DNA from: Embiotoca jacksoni
Taxonomy: Eukaryota; Chordata; Actinopteri; Embiotocidae
Direction of reading: 5' to 3'
NCBI GenBank assembly: GCA_022577435.1
Contig: JAKOON010000006.1
Span: 24,838,536-24,902,535 of the forward strand
Length of the DNA: 64,000 bases
A program made the position numbers and the translations under genes. The notes under the pieces were generated by a model that was given only the letters and a program-made list of their open reading frames with translations, was not told the DNA's origin and did no database searches. Below are positions 11,301 through 23,240 of the stretch, piece by piece; position 1 is the first letter of the stretch; every line of letters begins with the position of its first letter.

Positions 11301-14300
11301 GATTATTATGTGTCTATAATACTACAGATTACTGTGTTTATAATGGTACAGATTATTATGTGTTTATAACAGTACAGATTATTATGTGTCTGTCATACTA
11401 CAAATTATTGTGTCTATAACAGTACAGATTATTATGTCTCTATAACAGTACAGATTATTATGTGTCTATAACAGTGTAGATTGTTGTGTCTGTAACAGTA
11501 CAGATTATTATGTGTCTGTAACAGTGTATATTATTGTGTCTATAACAGTACAGATTATTGTGTCTATAACAGTATATATTATTATGTGTCTATAATACTA
11601 CAAATTATTATGTCGAACAGTACAGATTATTTTGTATCTATAACTGTACAGATTATTATGTATCTATAACAGTGTAGATTATTATGTGACTCTAATACTA
11701 CAGATTATTATGTGTCTATAACAGTGTAGATTGTTGTGTCTGTAACAGTACATATTATTATGTGTCTATAACAGTACAGATTATTATGTGTCTACAATAC
11801 TACAGATTACTGTGTTTATAACAGTACAGGTTATGTGTCTATAACAGTAGATTATAATGTGTCTATAATACTACAGATTATTGTGTTTATAACAGTACAG
11901 ATTATTATGTGTCTATAACAGGACAGATTATTATGTGTCTATAATACTACAGATTACTGTGTTTATAATGGTACAGATTATTATGTGTTTATAACAGTAC
12001 AGATTATTATGTGTCTGTCATACTACAAATTATTGTGTCTATAACAGTACAGATTATTATGTGTCTATAACAGTGTAGATTATTGTGTCTGTAACAGTAC
12101 AGATTATTATGTCTCTATAACAGTACAGATTATTATGTGTCTATAACAGTGTAGATTGTTGTGTCTGTAACAGTACATATTATTATGTGTCTATAACAGT
12201 GTAGATTATTGTGTCTGTAACAGTACAGATTATTATGTGTCTATAACAGTGTAGATTGTTGTGTCTGTAACAGTACATATTATTATGTGTCTATAACAGT
12301 ACAGATTATTATGTGTCTACAATACTACAGATTACTGTGTTTATAACAGTACAGATTATGTGTCTATAACAGTAGATTATTATGTGTCTATAATACTACA
12401 GATTATTGTGTTTATAACGGTACAGATTATTATGTGTTTATAACAGTACAGATTATTATGTGTCTATAACAGTGTAGATTATTGTGCCTGTAACAGTACA
12501 TATTATTATGTGTCTATAACAGTACAGATTATTGTGTCTACAATACTACAGATTACTGTGTTTATAACAGTACAGATTATGTGTCTATAACAGTACAGAT
12601 TATTATGTGTCTATAACAGGACAGATTATTATGTGTCTATAATACTACAGATTACTGTGTTTATAATGGTACAGATTATTATGTGTTTATAACAGTACAG
12701 ATTATTATGTGTCTGTCATACTACAAATTATTGTGTCTATAACAGTACAGATTATTATGTCTCTATAACAGTACAGATTATTATGTGTCTATAACAGTGT
12801 AGATTGTTGTGTCTGTAACAGTACAGATTATTATGTGTCTGTAACAGTGTATATTATTGTGTCTATAACAGTACAGATTATTGTGTCTATAACAGTATAT
12901 ATTATTATGTGTCTATAATACTACAAATTATTATGTCGAACAGTACAGATTATTTTGTATCTATAACTGTACAGATTATTATGTGTCTATAACAGTGTAG
13001 ATTATTATGTGACTCTAATACTACAGATTATTATGTGTCTATAACAGTGTAGATTGTTGTGTCTGTAACAGTACATATTATTATGTGTCTATAACAGTAC
13101 AGATTATTATGTGTCTACAATACTACAGATTACTGTGTTTATAACAGTACAGATTATGTGTCTATAACAGCAGATTATTATGTGTTTATAACAGTACAGA
13201 TTATGTGTCTATAACAGTACAGATTATTATGTGTCTATAACAGGACAGATTATTATGTGTCTATACTACTACAGATTACTGTGTTTATAATGGTACAGAT
13301 TATTATGTGTTTATAACAGTACAGATTATTATGTGTCTGTCATACTACAAATTATTGTGTCTATAACAGTACAGATTATTATGTCTCTATAACAGTACAG
13401 ATTATTATGTGTCTATAACAGTGTAGATTGTTGTGTCTGTAACAGTGCATATTATTATGTGTCTATAACAGTGTAGATTATTGTGTCTGTAACAGTACAG
13501 ATTATTATGTGTCTATAACAGTGTAGATTGTTGTGTCTGTAACAGTACATATTATTATGTGTCTATAACAGTGTAGATTATTGTGTCTGTAACAGTACAG
13601 ATTATTATGTGTCTATAACAGTGTAGATTGTTGTGTCTGTAACAGTACATATTATTATGTGTCTATAACAGTGTAGATTATTGTGTCTGTAACAGTACAG
13701 ATTATTATGTGTCTATAACAGTGTAGATTGTTGTGTCTGTAACAGTACATATTATTATGTGTCTATAACAGTGTAGATTGTTGTGTCTATAACAGTGTAG
13801 ATTGTTGTGTCTGTAACAGTACAGATTATTATGTGTCTATAACAGTGTAGATTATTGTGTCTGTAACAGTACAGATTATTATGTGTCTATAACAGTGTAG
13901 ATTGTTGTGTCTGTAACAGTACATATTATTATGTGTCTGTAACAGTGTAGATTGTTGTGTCTGTAACAGTACAGATTATTATGTGTCTATAACAGTGTAG
14001 ATTATTGTGTCTGTAACAGTACAGATTATTATGTGTCTATAACAGTGTAGATTGTTGTGTCTGTAACAGTACAGATTATTATGTGTCTATAACAGTGTAG
14101 ATTATTGTGTCTGTAACAGTACAGATTATTATGTGTCTGTAACAGTGTATATTATTGTGTCTATAACAGTACAGATTATTGTGTCTATAACAGTATATAT
14201 TATTATGTGTCTATAATACTACAAATTATTATGTCTAACAGTACAGATTATTTTGTGTCTATAACTGTACAGATTATTATGTGTCTATAACAGTGTAGAT

Positions 14301-17300
14301 TATTATGTGACTCTAATACTACAGATTATTATGTGTCTATAACAGCATGGTACTATAAAACTGGGTGGTGGTGTCCATGGAGCTGTAGCACACAGTCATC
14401 TGTTTAAAGCTGAATGTGATAGTTTGTTTGTCTGGACTTAAATACCAGAAATTGTAATTTCTAGTGATACGTTTCTGAAAAATCCCACAAAAGTGGATGC
14501 CAATTTTTCTTTTAGAAAAAGAAAACAGGAAAAAACAAACCATAATCCTGCCCTTATCTATTTTATCTACTAATAAACTTGGAACGCCCTGGTGTAAAAT
14601 ATTGTAAAATGTTGATGCTACCCTGTTCATGATCTCCAGTTTACTGGGAGAGAGGTGATTTTACATCTTCATATTTATACAGTTTTAAACAGTCTCGCTG
14701 TCGTGTGTCGTCGGTGTGTGAGTACCTGGTTCTCAACCAGCATGGCGATATCAACAAACATGTCATGGAGCTCTTTGATGCTGCTTTCCAGCCTCATAAT
14801 GTCTTTATGACGAGCCTCTATCTCATTCAGGGCCTGCTGGTTGATCTTAGAGTCCATGATCTGCAGAGGGAGGGAAGGAGTGGTGGTGATGAAGAGTGTG
14901 CAGAAATACAAAGAGATCACAGCAGCAGAATAATGAGAACCTGCTACAAAGATAAAGAACCGAAGCAGAACTGGGGTTGTAGCAACGTATGCAAATATTC
15001 TGAATGAAGTGTTTTACTGCTTCTGACAGAATGTAAATGATTCAATTATGTGGATTTACTGCCCTACAATATAGTTGTGAAGCTTATCATCCATTTTTGT
15101 AAAGACTGAGTCGCAGAGGTTTTGATAAAACCCCAAAAATGTCCAAAAAACTCAAGAAATGTCCCAATTTCTAACCCAACAAGAGACTTTAGTCAGACCA
15201 AAAGTCCAAACCCAGGGACCTTTAGTTTTCTGTCATGAAGGACGAGGAGAGCAGAAAACTCCCACATTTAAAAATTTGAAAATGTAAAGGTATATGTTGT
15301 TGATGAAAAGTTTGAGATGTGGTCGTGTTATTAGTGGATGTGTGTTCACTGTACAGCTTCACACCCTGTCTGTCTCACCCCGGCAGAGAAGACCGCCGCG
15401 TTTCCTCCCTCCAGCATCTCTTCCAGCTCCTCGTCAGTCGTCGCTTTCCCCGCTGCGATGGACACACAGGACAACTATGCAGCTGTTTGAAATACATGTC
15501 TGTCCACAGCTGACAGACAGGGAGACTGACAGAGACGATAACTCATCAAAGCAACACTTTTTCCTTTAAAATCAAAATCTGCTGTGATGATCAACAGTCA
15601 GTTGTACAGTTGTCCCTGACAGCCCGCTCTGACTGTCATCTTAAACATGAATGAGCTTGTTGTCTTCAGCTCCGATATATAGACTCTGGTACAGTGTGGC
15701 TCTTATTAGATTTGGTAATAATAGTCACGTCTCAGTCTAAAAAAGCTCCAGATTGCTATAATTAACCTTATACCAATTCAACGGTTCATCAGAAGTTCCT
15801 TTTAAGTCTCAGTAATACAGGTCAGAACATGACACATGTTTACATTGTATGGTAGAAATCTGTTAATGCTCCCGTTCCAAACTATGAGGGGAAATGGTGA
15901 CAATAAGTACACAATAGACGATCAGGAATCAATGCTGTGAGCTCACACAACAACAACTGAGAAGATAGGGCCGTATGGAACAGTAACCAGAAGACTAGTT
16001 CCACCACTACGTTATGTTTGAATAACGACACTATCTGTGACACTGTGTGACTCTCAATGTGATCATATAAAAACTGACTGATGAAACAGCCATGCAGGTA
16101 ATGACTCACTGATCTCCAGCTGTCGGGCGATTCGTCCTTTGCTCTTGTCTCTGAAGTCCACCTGTGCCTCGTTGTACTTTGTCATCACCTCCACAAACTT
16201 CTTGGCCAGAATTGCATGCTGTGTAAAATGAGATGCAGCTGCTCTGTTAACTAACTTTAAAACATGAGGAAAAGTTTCATGTTGGAAACAGGTTCGACCA
16301 TCATCATGTTTCAGCTTACGAGAAAACATTGCTCATATTTTGGTCAGTGAAGGCAGAAGATGATGTTGTGTGCTGACATTTCACTGTTGTAAACGGTTTT
16401 TAGTTTCGTACATGTTTACACACATCCAGACAGAACGTAGAGCTAACGCTCATTAAAGCAGCGCTGTCCAGGGTGCTTAAACCCTTCAGCACTGTCCAGC
16501 ACTGTTCAGCGCTGTCCAGGGTGCTGAAAGTCTTTAATACTGTCCAGCATTGTCGAAGGTACTGAAACTACAATACTGTCCAGGTTGCTGAAACTCTTCA
16601 GAATTGTCCAGGGTGATGGCCAAACCAACAGCTCATGTTTTGGATCTCTATGCTCTCCCCTCAACCCAACCGGTCGAGGTAGAACATTCTGGAAACTTTT
16701 CAGCACTATCCAGGGCACTGAAACTCTTCATCACCGCCAGCACTGTCCAGAGTGCTGAAACTCTTCATCACCGCCAGCACTGTCCAGAGTGCTGAAACTC
16801 TTCATCACTGTCCAGGGTACTAAAAGTATTCAGCACAGTCAAAGGTACTGAAACTCATCAGTACTGTCCAGGTTACTGTTCCCCTTACTGAAAGTCTTCC
16901 GTACCACCAGTTCTTTACAGCATTGTCCAGGGTATTGGCTGGACAATGCCAGACTATCCTCTTTAGCACTGTCCAGGGCACCGCCAGCACCGTCCAGCAC
17001 TCGTCAGCACAGTCCAGGGCACTGAAACTCTTCCCCACTGTCCAGGGTATTGACTCCTCTTCAGTACTGTCCAGGGTGCTGAAACTTTTGAGCACTGTCC
17101 CGTACTGTCCAGCACTGTCCAGGGTGCTGAAAAGCCTCAGTGGAACAAATTGTTGTCTGTACACTTCCAGAACTTCCAGTTTACTGCATTTAACCGATAT
17201 TTAAAGTGATACATGGTACATCATAAGGCAGGTCAAGGCTGTTTTAGAAGACTAGTTGGACAATTAATCAGCACATAAGAACATAGTAGAAAACAGGAGT

Positions 17301-18153
17301 TTGCATTTCTTCCTGCAGGTAATTTTCCACCTCCTCCGCCTCAAGGGAAAGAAGGAGCAAAGTGTAAGCCACTCATATGTGAGCTGGACTTCTTCACATT
17401 TTGCAGTTCAGGTCAAATGAAGCGAATTGTATTTCGTATCATCTGACCTGTGACTTGCGTATCCTGAGGTCGGCTGAGGCCCTCTCATCTGTGTTTGACT
17501 CAAGCTGGCGTTCGATACCTGAAACACACAAGAGAGGGAACAGCATTCAGTATACTGTCTGTCTGTCCACATTCACACAACGTAACGCACACTGTAAAGA
17601 GAATAGTGTTTTACACCTACATCACAGTCTTTATATCTGGTAGACAAGGGATCACATGATCACTTTTACAACTGAAGTTCACAATCTTTCATATATCAGA
17701 CATGTTTGCCAGCCTATCTATCTCTGCAGACCTGGGCCTACACCGCAGTATAACAGAGCTGAGTCATCTTGCCTCTATGGTGACAACACTTCCTCCCTGT
17801 CATTGGTCATACTCTCTTCATCCTGTTTTCTGTCAAAGGTCAAACATGCAAAGAAGGAGAAGAAAGTGAAAAGAACAAATACTGACTCTTGAGTTTGTTT
17901 CTCCCGTTGTTGGCTGACTTTTTGATCTCATTGGTGAGGGCTTCAACATTATCCTGCGTCTCTGAAAGTGAGAAAGTATGAGGGAACAGACTTTTGGCAG
18001 GATTGAACATTGAACATGGATTTGTGTGTGTCTGTCAGGAAGATTTACTTGGATCAGGTGTGGGCGCCGATAAGATGGAGGAGTAGAGTTTTTTTATTTC
18101 TGTGACGCTCTCATCAATCTTGTCAATGCTGGTACGAATATCTTCGATCTGAA

Positions 18154-18206
<53 letters not shown>

Positions 18207-18357
18207 ATCAGTAAACAAAAACATACAATTTCTTAGAAACGTGCAATGGATGAGACAGAATAGACACAAACCAAATACCTGAGCAAAGAAATCATCCATG
18301 AAAGCCTCATTCTCCACAGGAACCTCAATGTCATCGCCTCCAGTATCACTCTTCTGT

Positions 18358-18420
<63 letters not shown>

Positions 18421-19875
18421 TCAAAAATGAGCCTAAATCCTGAAGTTGAGGATGAAATAAACAAACCTCAACAAAGTGAAATATTTCATTTAAAAAGCCC
18501 CCCCCCCCCCCCCCCCCTCATATGCTCCTTTCTTTCCTGAATGATCCAGTTTGTAATGTTTGAAAGAACACTGCAGCTAACTTTGTGCTACTGTCACGTG
18601 AGTCGAGATTAAATGAATGCGCAGCTGGCACGCGCTGCTGTCGTCCGTCCGCCTCCAACGAAACAACGAGTTCATGTCGCTGAAGTACTTTGAGCTTTAT
18701 GACACGTTCACAACGACTGAAGGACCAGCTGGTCTTGGTTGCAGGCCTTCTTAAAAATGTCTCCGGTTTTGGTTCACACATTCCTTCAGTTTATACTCTG
18801 AACGCAGAGTTCACGTGTGAAGCTCTGAATCACCTGACGGAGCAGCAGCTCCATCAGACTCAAGGAGCAGCAGCTCCATCAGACCCCAGGAGCAGCAGCT
18901 CCATCAGACTCACGGAGCAGCAGCTCCATCAGACTCACGGAGCAGCAGCTCCATCAGACCCAAGGGGCAGCAGCTCCATCAGACTCACGGAGCAGCAGCT
19001 CCATCAGACCCAAGGGGCAGCAGCTCCATCAGACTCACGGGGCGGCAGCTCCATCAGACTCACGGAGCAGCAGCTCCATCAGACCCCAGGAGCAGCAGCT
19101 CCATCAGACTCACGGAGCAGCAGCTCCATCAGACCCAAGGGGCAGCAGCTCCATCAGACTCAAGGAGCAGCAGCTCCATCAGACTCAAGGAGCAGCAGCT
19201 CCATCAGACTCACGGAGCAGCAGCTCCATCAGACCCAAGGGGCAGCAGCTCCATCAGACTCCCGGAGCTGCAGCTCCATCAGACCCAAGGGGCAGCAGCT
19301 CCATCAGACTCACGGGGCAGCAGCTCCATCAGACTCACGGAGCAGCAGCTCCATCAGACCCAAGGGGCAGCAGCTCCATCAGACTCACGGAGCAGCAGCT
19401 CCATCAGACTCACGGAGCAGCAGCTCCATCAGACCCAAGGGGCAGCAGCTCCATCAGACTCACGGAGCTGCAGCTCCATCAGACCCAAGGGGCAGCAGCT
19501 CCATCAGACTCACGGAGCTGCAGCTCCATCAGACCCAAGGGGCAGCAGCTCCATCAGACTCCCGGAGCTGCAGCTCCATCAGACCCAAGGGGCAGCAGCT
19601 CCATCAGACTCACGGGGCAGCAGCTCCATCAGACTCACGGAGCAGCAGCTCCATCAGACCCAAGGGGCAGCAGCTCCATCAGACTCACGGAGCAGCAGCT
19701 CCATCAGACTCACGGAGCAGCAGCTCCATCAGACCCAAGGGGCAGCAGCTCCATCAGACTCACGGAGCAGGCTGGTCGGCCCGCGCAGGCAACAGGTGCT
19801 CCACACGGAACCAGAACCAGACTGCAGCTAACAGAGTTCTCTCACCTCCTTCAGCTGCGCCAGGCGGTCCTTCAT
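8282..19875 (-). CDS. stx3: Syntaxin-3-like plasma-membrane Qa-SNARE, complete in 10 exons
   Basis: Ten minus-strand exons (30, 75, 100, 75, 71, 109, 74, 135, 111 and 78 nt) join without a phase conflict into 858 nt, 285 residues plus stop, the usual syntaxin length (about 288). The protein begins MKDRLAQLKE (human STX3 MKDRLEQLK). The Habc region is about residues 28-150, the linker has TTDEELEEMLE, the Qa-SNARE motif is about 185-250 with zero-layer glutamine Q223 in LVENQ, and one C-terminal membrane anchor spans about 263-283. KYNEAQVDFR fits syntaxin-3 better than syntaxin-1 or -2. Syntaxin-3 forms a SNARE complex with SNAP-23/25 and VAMP at apical membranes and retinal ribbon synapses. 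Oddities: an unusual anchor with three adjacent cysteines and a weak basic juxtamembrane patch, an intron of about 5.7 kb filled with minisatellite, and (GT)n tracts at two acceptors. The exact paralogue is not settled. Confidence 0.88.
8400..8545. repeat. (AATC/AGTC)n tetranucleotide tract
   Basis: Degenerate TCAATCAATCAGTCAG repeats in stx3 intron 9, ending in ATTA repeats. Confidence 0.85.
8951..9061 (-). CDS. stx3: stx3 exon 9 (second half of SNARE motif)
   Basis: 37 codons: GGMIDRIESNMDQSVGFVER, then AVADTKKAAKFQQEARR. Acceptor CTTCCAG, donor GAGG|GTAAGT. The residues before the membrane anchor (FQQEARR) are less basic than the syntaxin-1 KARRKK. Confidence 0.92.
9390..14345. repeat. 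5-kb minisatellite, 26-bp unit, in stx3 intron 8
   Basis: Some 190 AT-rich units around TATAACAGTACAGATTATTA followed by TGTGTC, with shorter variants. Landmark variants recur: a TGTCATACTACAAATT block near 9777, 10175, 10698, 11391, 12015, 12713 and 13338, and a TTATGTCGAACAG block near 11612 and 12932 with a TTATGTCTAACAG variant near 14230. They give a higher-order period near 1.32 kb. The array fills nearly the whole intron between the two SNARE-motif exons. No exon is visible in it. Confidence 0.97.
14726..14860 (-). CDS. stx3: stx3 exon 8 (first half of SNARE motif)
   Basis: 45 codons, phase 0 to 0: ALNEIEARHKDIMRLESSIK, then ELHDMFVDIAMLVENQ. The last codon is the ionic zero-layer glutamine Q223. 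Confidence 0.95.
15379..15452 (-). CDS. stx3: stx3 exon 7
   Basis: 74 nt encoding GKATTDEELEEMLEGGN and AAVFSAG, the linker between Habc and the SNARE motif that folds back in the closed state. Confidence 0.9.
16110..16218 (-). CDS. stx3: stx3 exon 6
   Basis: 109 nt, helix Hc: KKFVEVMTKYNEAQVDFR, then KSKGRIARQLEI. KYNEAQVDFR is the main reason for naming syntaxin-3. Confidence 0.9.
16450..17135. repeat. Degenerate minisatellite, about 28-bp unit, stx3 intron 5
   Basis: Diverged tandem copies of ACTGTCCAGGGTGCTGAAAC followed by TCTTCAGC, with gaps and rearrangements. It looks older than the other arrays because the units differ at many positions. Confidence 0.85.
17448..17518 (-). CDS. stx3: stx3 exon 5
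   Basis: 71 nt completing the S of KLKS, then IERQLES and the invariant SADLRIRKSQ. Ends in phase 0. Confidence 0.88.
17887..17961 (-). CDS. stx3: stx3 exon 4
   Basis: 75 nt encoding TQDNVEALTNEIKKSANN and NKLK of helix Hb. Acceptor TTTCAG, donor AAGA|GTCAGT. Confidence 0.87.
18049..18148 (-). CDS. stx3: stx3 exon 3
   Basis: 33 codons plus one base: IEDIRTSIDKIDESV and the LYSSILSAP signature of helix Ha. The acceptor TCTTCAG is preceded immediately by (GT)n instead of a pyrimidine tract. Confidence 0.88.
18155..18202. repeat. (AC)n microsatellite at stx3 exon 3 acceptor
   Basis: About 24 AC units. On the stx3 (minus) strand it reads (GT)n ending six bases before the exon 3 acceptor AG. 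Confidence 0.95.
18279..18353 (-). CDS. stx3: stx3 exon 2
   Basis: 25 codons, phase 0 to 0, acidic then AFMDDFFAQ, the conserved start of the Habc domain (residues 11-35). The acceptor is TTTGACAG, with a (GT)n tract directly upstream. Confidence 0.87.
18360..18419. repeat. (AC)n microsatellite at stx3 exon 2 acceptor
   Basis: About 29 AC units, reading (GT)n on the stx3 strand, ending within six bases of the exon 2 acceptor. A C17 homopolymer lies further into the intron at about 18501-18517. Confidence 0.95.
18837..19770. repeat. Minisatellite, 25-bp unit, stx3 intron 1
   Basis: About 37 units of AGCAGCAGCTCCATCAGACT followed by CACGG, CAAGG or CCAGG. Because 25 is not a multiple of three and the unit has no stop, one plus frame reads open for 405 codons with a 25-residue period. 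It lies in the intron of an oppositely transcribed gene and is not treated as coding. Confidence 0.96.
19846..19875 (-). CDS. stx3: stx3 exon 1 (coding part)
   Basis: Encodes MKDRLAQLKE, then donor GTGAGA. The ATG context is GAGGATGA. It matches the start of vertebrate syntaxin-3. Confidence 0.85.
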
Positions 19876-21040
19876 CCTCACAGCTTCTTCAGGTCAAAAG
19901 CAGCTGAGATAAAGCAAAAAAAGAAAAGAAAGACAGAAAGAAAGAAAGAAAGAAGCTCCCAGTGCGCTCTCTGGTTTACAACCACTAAAATGGCCTCCGG
20001 TGGAAAAGATTCGCTCCTTCAGTGAATCCAGCAGATTGGATCAGAGGAGGGAGAAGACAGGTGGAGAAGACAGGTGGAGACGTGAAGCGGAGATCACCTG
20101 GAGAGGAATTCAGCGGTGGACGTGAAGAGCATGTCTCGGTTGTTTGCAGGTTCTCTGTGAGACAAGTTGTGGTCAACCTAACCTGAAGTCCCACTAAGCC
20201 TCTATCCTCTAAGAGCGGATTAGGACGACAGTGTTCAGGGCGATAAACCTCCCCCTCCACCCCCCTCCACCCCCTCCACCGGGAGACACCGGGACGAACC
20301 TGTCCATAAAGACACACGTCTCATTATTTACTGAATGAAGATATTTCAGTGGGGATGATCAATAAATCTCACATCGTCACATATTAAAGGTTGTTTTGTT
20401 GACTTGATTGATTGATTGATTGACTGATTAATGAATATTATGGTTTTCTTCGGAGATCTAACGCGGTGGTGTAAACGTGTTTTATAGTTCTCTTCAATTC
20501 TGATGAGCTGCATTCAAAGACTTTTCATTCATCGTGTCCACAGAGCAGCAGCTGACTTCAGTTTGAACCACAGATGAAACCAGACAAACAGCAGACCTTC
20601 ATGGACTGACAATCCTGGTTGGACAGAGGGCGGGGCACTTGTAGGTTTGGGGAGGAGCCTGTCAGTAACTGCAGCCTCCAATAGGCTGACGTGCTCTTGA
20701 AACAGTCAGTCCACCTCTACATCCATCAGCTTCAGGTCCATCAGATCAGAATCAGGTTCCGGTCCAGTTCCAGGGATCAGAACCTCCTCTGACTGAGTCT
20801 GCTCCTCTCAGACCTGCTGAAGTGTGTGATGTCATCATGCTGAGACGCTGCCTGCTGCAGCAGATTCAGATGCTGCAATGCACAAAGAGTCTCCGAGAAG
20901 ACAAACGTTCATCTGCTGCTGGTGTCAGAGAGATCCGAGCTGCAGAGAACAGACCTCTGAGCTGCTGTGAAGCACGGTGGTGGGAGTATTATGGTCTGTT
21001 GCTGCGTCGCTGCCTCGGACTGGGCCGCCTGCAGTCACTG
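19876..21040. other. Upstream region of stx3
   Basis: Should hold the stx3 5' UTR and promoter. A GC box (GGGCGGGGC) near 20629 and a CCAAT at about 20688 are visible, but the start site cannot be placed. There is an AAGA-rich tract at 19915-19955 and TGAT repeats near 20405. No coding exon recognised. Confidence 0.4.
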
Positions 21041-21044
21041 AACA

Positions 21045-21290
21045 GAATCAGAGGTGGAGAACATCTGCCAACAGAACCAGACTCAGAGATGGAGAACATC
21101 TGTTAACACTACCCGAATCAGAGGTGGAGAACATTTGTTTACAGAACCAGAACCAGAGGTCGAGAACATCTGTTAACAGAAACAAACTAAGATGTGGAGA
21201 ACATCTGTATAAAGAACCAGAACCAGAGATGGAGAACATCTGTATAAAGAACCAGAACCAGAGATGGAGAACATCTGTTTACAGAACTAG
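21045..21290. repeat. Degenerate tandem repeat, about 33-bp unit
   Basis: About seven diverged copies containing GGAGAACATCTGTTAACAGA and ACCAGAACCAGAG. It ends directly at the TG of the LTR-like repeat at 21291. Confidence 0.8.
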
Positions 21291-21500
21291 TGTCAGGATT
21301 CCTGTCTGCTCCTCTGTTTTGTCCCCAATCACCTCTCATGTTTTCTGTCTTTCCCCTGTCTGTTTGTTATCGTGTCCCCATGTGTTCTGTGTCCTCCTCT
21401 CCTCACCTCCCGTGGCCACGCCCCTAGCAGCTGCTACCACTCTCCCCAAATCACCACCTGCAGGTGGCTCATTTCCCTGATCACCTCCCAGCAGCCTCGG
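21291..21500 (+). mobile_element. LTR-like repeat fragment (TGTCAGGATTCC end), unexpanded copy
   Basis: Begins TGTCAGGATTCCTGT and continues through CTCACCTCCCGTGGCCACGC to a CACCTGCAGGTG stretch. This is the reverse complement of the right part of the element ending at 28630, but without the amplified 54-bp segment. The far end is lost where the LINE fragment begins. Confidence 0.6.
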
Positions 21501-21979
21501 CCTATAACAGCATAACTAAGGGTTGGTTCAGGTCTACCTGAGCCAGCCCTAACTATAGGCTTTATCAAGAAGGAAGGTTTTGAGTCTAATCTTAAAGCTA
21601 GAGAGGGTTTCTGCCCCTCCAACACAAACTGGGAGCTGGTTCCACAGGGGAGGAGCCTGAAAACTGAAGCTCCGCCTCCCATTCTACTTCTGGAAACTCT
21701 AGGAACCACAAGTAGACCAGCGTACTGAGAGAGAAGTGCTCTGCTAGGATTATATGGTTCTATAAGATCTCTAAGATATGATGGAGCCTGGTCATATAGA
21801 GCTTTGTAAGTCATCAAGAGAATTTTAAATTCTATTCTTGATTTCACAGGAAGCCAGTGAAGAGAAGATAAAACTGGAGAAATATGATCTCTCTTGTTAA
21901 ATCCCATCAGTACTCTTGCTGCAGCATTTTGGATCAGCTGCAGGTTTTTAATGAGTAATTTGGACATCCTACGCATCAC
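21500..21979 (-). mobile_element. LINE 3' fragment (L2/CR1-like reverse transcriptase C-terminus)
   Basis: The minus frame reads LIQNAAARVL, SSLHWLPVKSRIEFKILLMT and YKAL, then AGLLVVPRVSRSRMGG, the recurrent C-terminal block of fish L2/CR1-type LINE ORF2. After GG the frame shifts relative to the family, so the copy is degenerate. The upstream RT and endonuclease parts are missing. Confidence 0.8.
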
Positions 21980-22638
21980 TTAGGCAGTGATGCAATCAAG
22001 TGTGACGCTGCCTGACACAGGTAGCAGAGCAGGGAGTCAACACCGGGCCACCCCTGTGAACCGCGGGGGTCTACCAAAAACCCCTCCAGGCATTTCCTTA
22101 GTTTGGTCATGTTATTCAAAGTCTTACAAACAGAGGGTATAGCAGTCAGCCAGGACCGGTCTGTCACTACAGACTCCTTCAATCTGAGACCAAACAAGTG
22201 GCGGTCAAAGTCAGGTTTCAGAACATCAGAATGATGATTCCAGGGCGGACCTCACCACCAAGAGGTTGTATGTGAAATAAGTCTCAGGGGATGGAGAGCG
22301 TGGCGGAGCTTGTTGGCTGGACATTGAGGCAGTAGCAGGGGACACGGTGTCCCCCTGGTCCCCATGGTGGCTGGAAGCTAGTGGCCCGGCGGCGGTGACC
22401 CGTCCGGAGACAGGAACAGGAGGAAAGTCCGTCATGGCTGCCGGGGCTGGGGACTCTGCCGACGTCGCCTCCTCCTGGGGGGTTCCCAGAAGGACAGGCG
22501 AGTTCCCTCAAAACCGGTTCTGGGTTCAACTGGGCACGGTGAGCTCCGGTGGGCCTGATTGGCCAGATACTGGAACAGAGTCATAGTCTCAGGACCCGAG
22601 TCTGTGGCCGTTGGGTCCACACATGGTCGGTCCGTTCT
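21980..22638. other. Unrecognised sequence between LINE and LTR-like repeats
   Basis: GC-rich, with short open frames on both strands (for example 22197-21976 minus) that look like eroded retroelement DNA. No motif could be assigned. Confidence 0.35.
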
Positions 22639-23240
22639 GTTATGTGGTGTGGCAGGATTGGACCCAAATGCAGACACAAACTCGAGTTAAGGTACAGAAC
22701 AGTCTTTATTTACTGGTGTCTACGACCCTAATGTCTCTTTTCATCTCTCTCTCCTCTTCCTGAGTCGAGAGGGAAACTCAACCAAACTCTCACCGGGGGG
22801 CGGGGCCAGCTGGTGCTCCAGAGGTCCTATGAAGCGCAGGAACAGGTCCTCTGTGTGGTCCGACACAGGGTTGTAGGACAGGACAGGACAGGACAGACGG
22901 CTGGAAGCACTGGCAACAGGCTGCAGGTGAGTGGACGTAGCTGACAGTATGGACCGACACCTCAGGACTGCAGGACCAGGGTTGACATGGTGTCGGGAGG
23001 TGATTAGTGGGATGAAGAACCGGTGTGTCAACCTGCAGGTGGTGATCAGCTCGATTGTCTGCAGCTGTTTAGGATGATCAGGGGCGTGGCCATGGGAGGT
23101 TACTGGAGACAGGAAGTGGAGACACAGACCAAAACACAAAGCACATGGCACACCACGATAAACAGGGGAATGACAGCACACATGAGGAGAGGAGGTCTGG
23201 GGAAACAAAGGTCAAAACACAAGGTCACACAGGGATGCTG
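22639..23240 (-). mobile_element. LTR-like repeat, minus orientation, right end incomplete
   Basis: The left end TGTTATGTGGTG and the following GACCCAAATGCAG and CAGTCTTTATT match the left end of the element at 25857. The right part has CAACCTGCAGGTGGTGATCAG and GGGGCGTGGCCATGGGAGG like the same family. On the minus strand it carries an AATAAA near the TGCATTTGGGTCC end, as in many fish Gypsy-type LTRs. The expected CTGACA right terminus is not found. Confidence 0.6.

Noticed and set aside
18690..19907. 405-codon frame with a 25-residue repeat
   Set aside because: It is a 25-bp minisatellite in intron 1 of the oppositely oriented stx3 gene; all frames of the unit lack stops.
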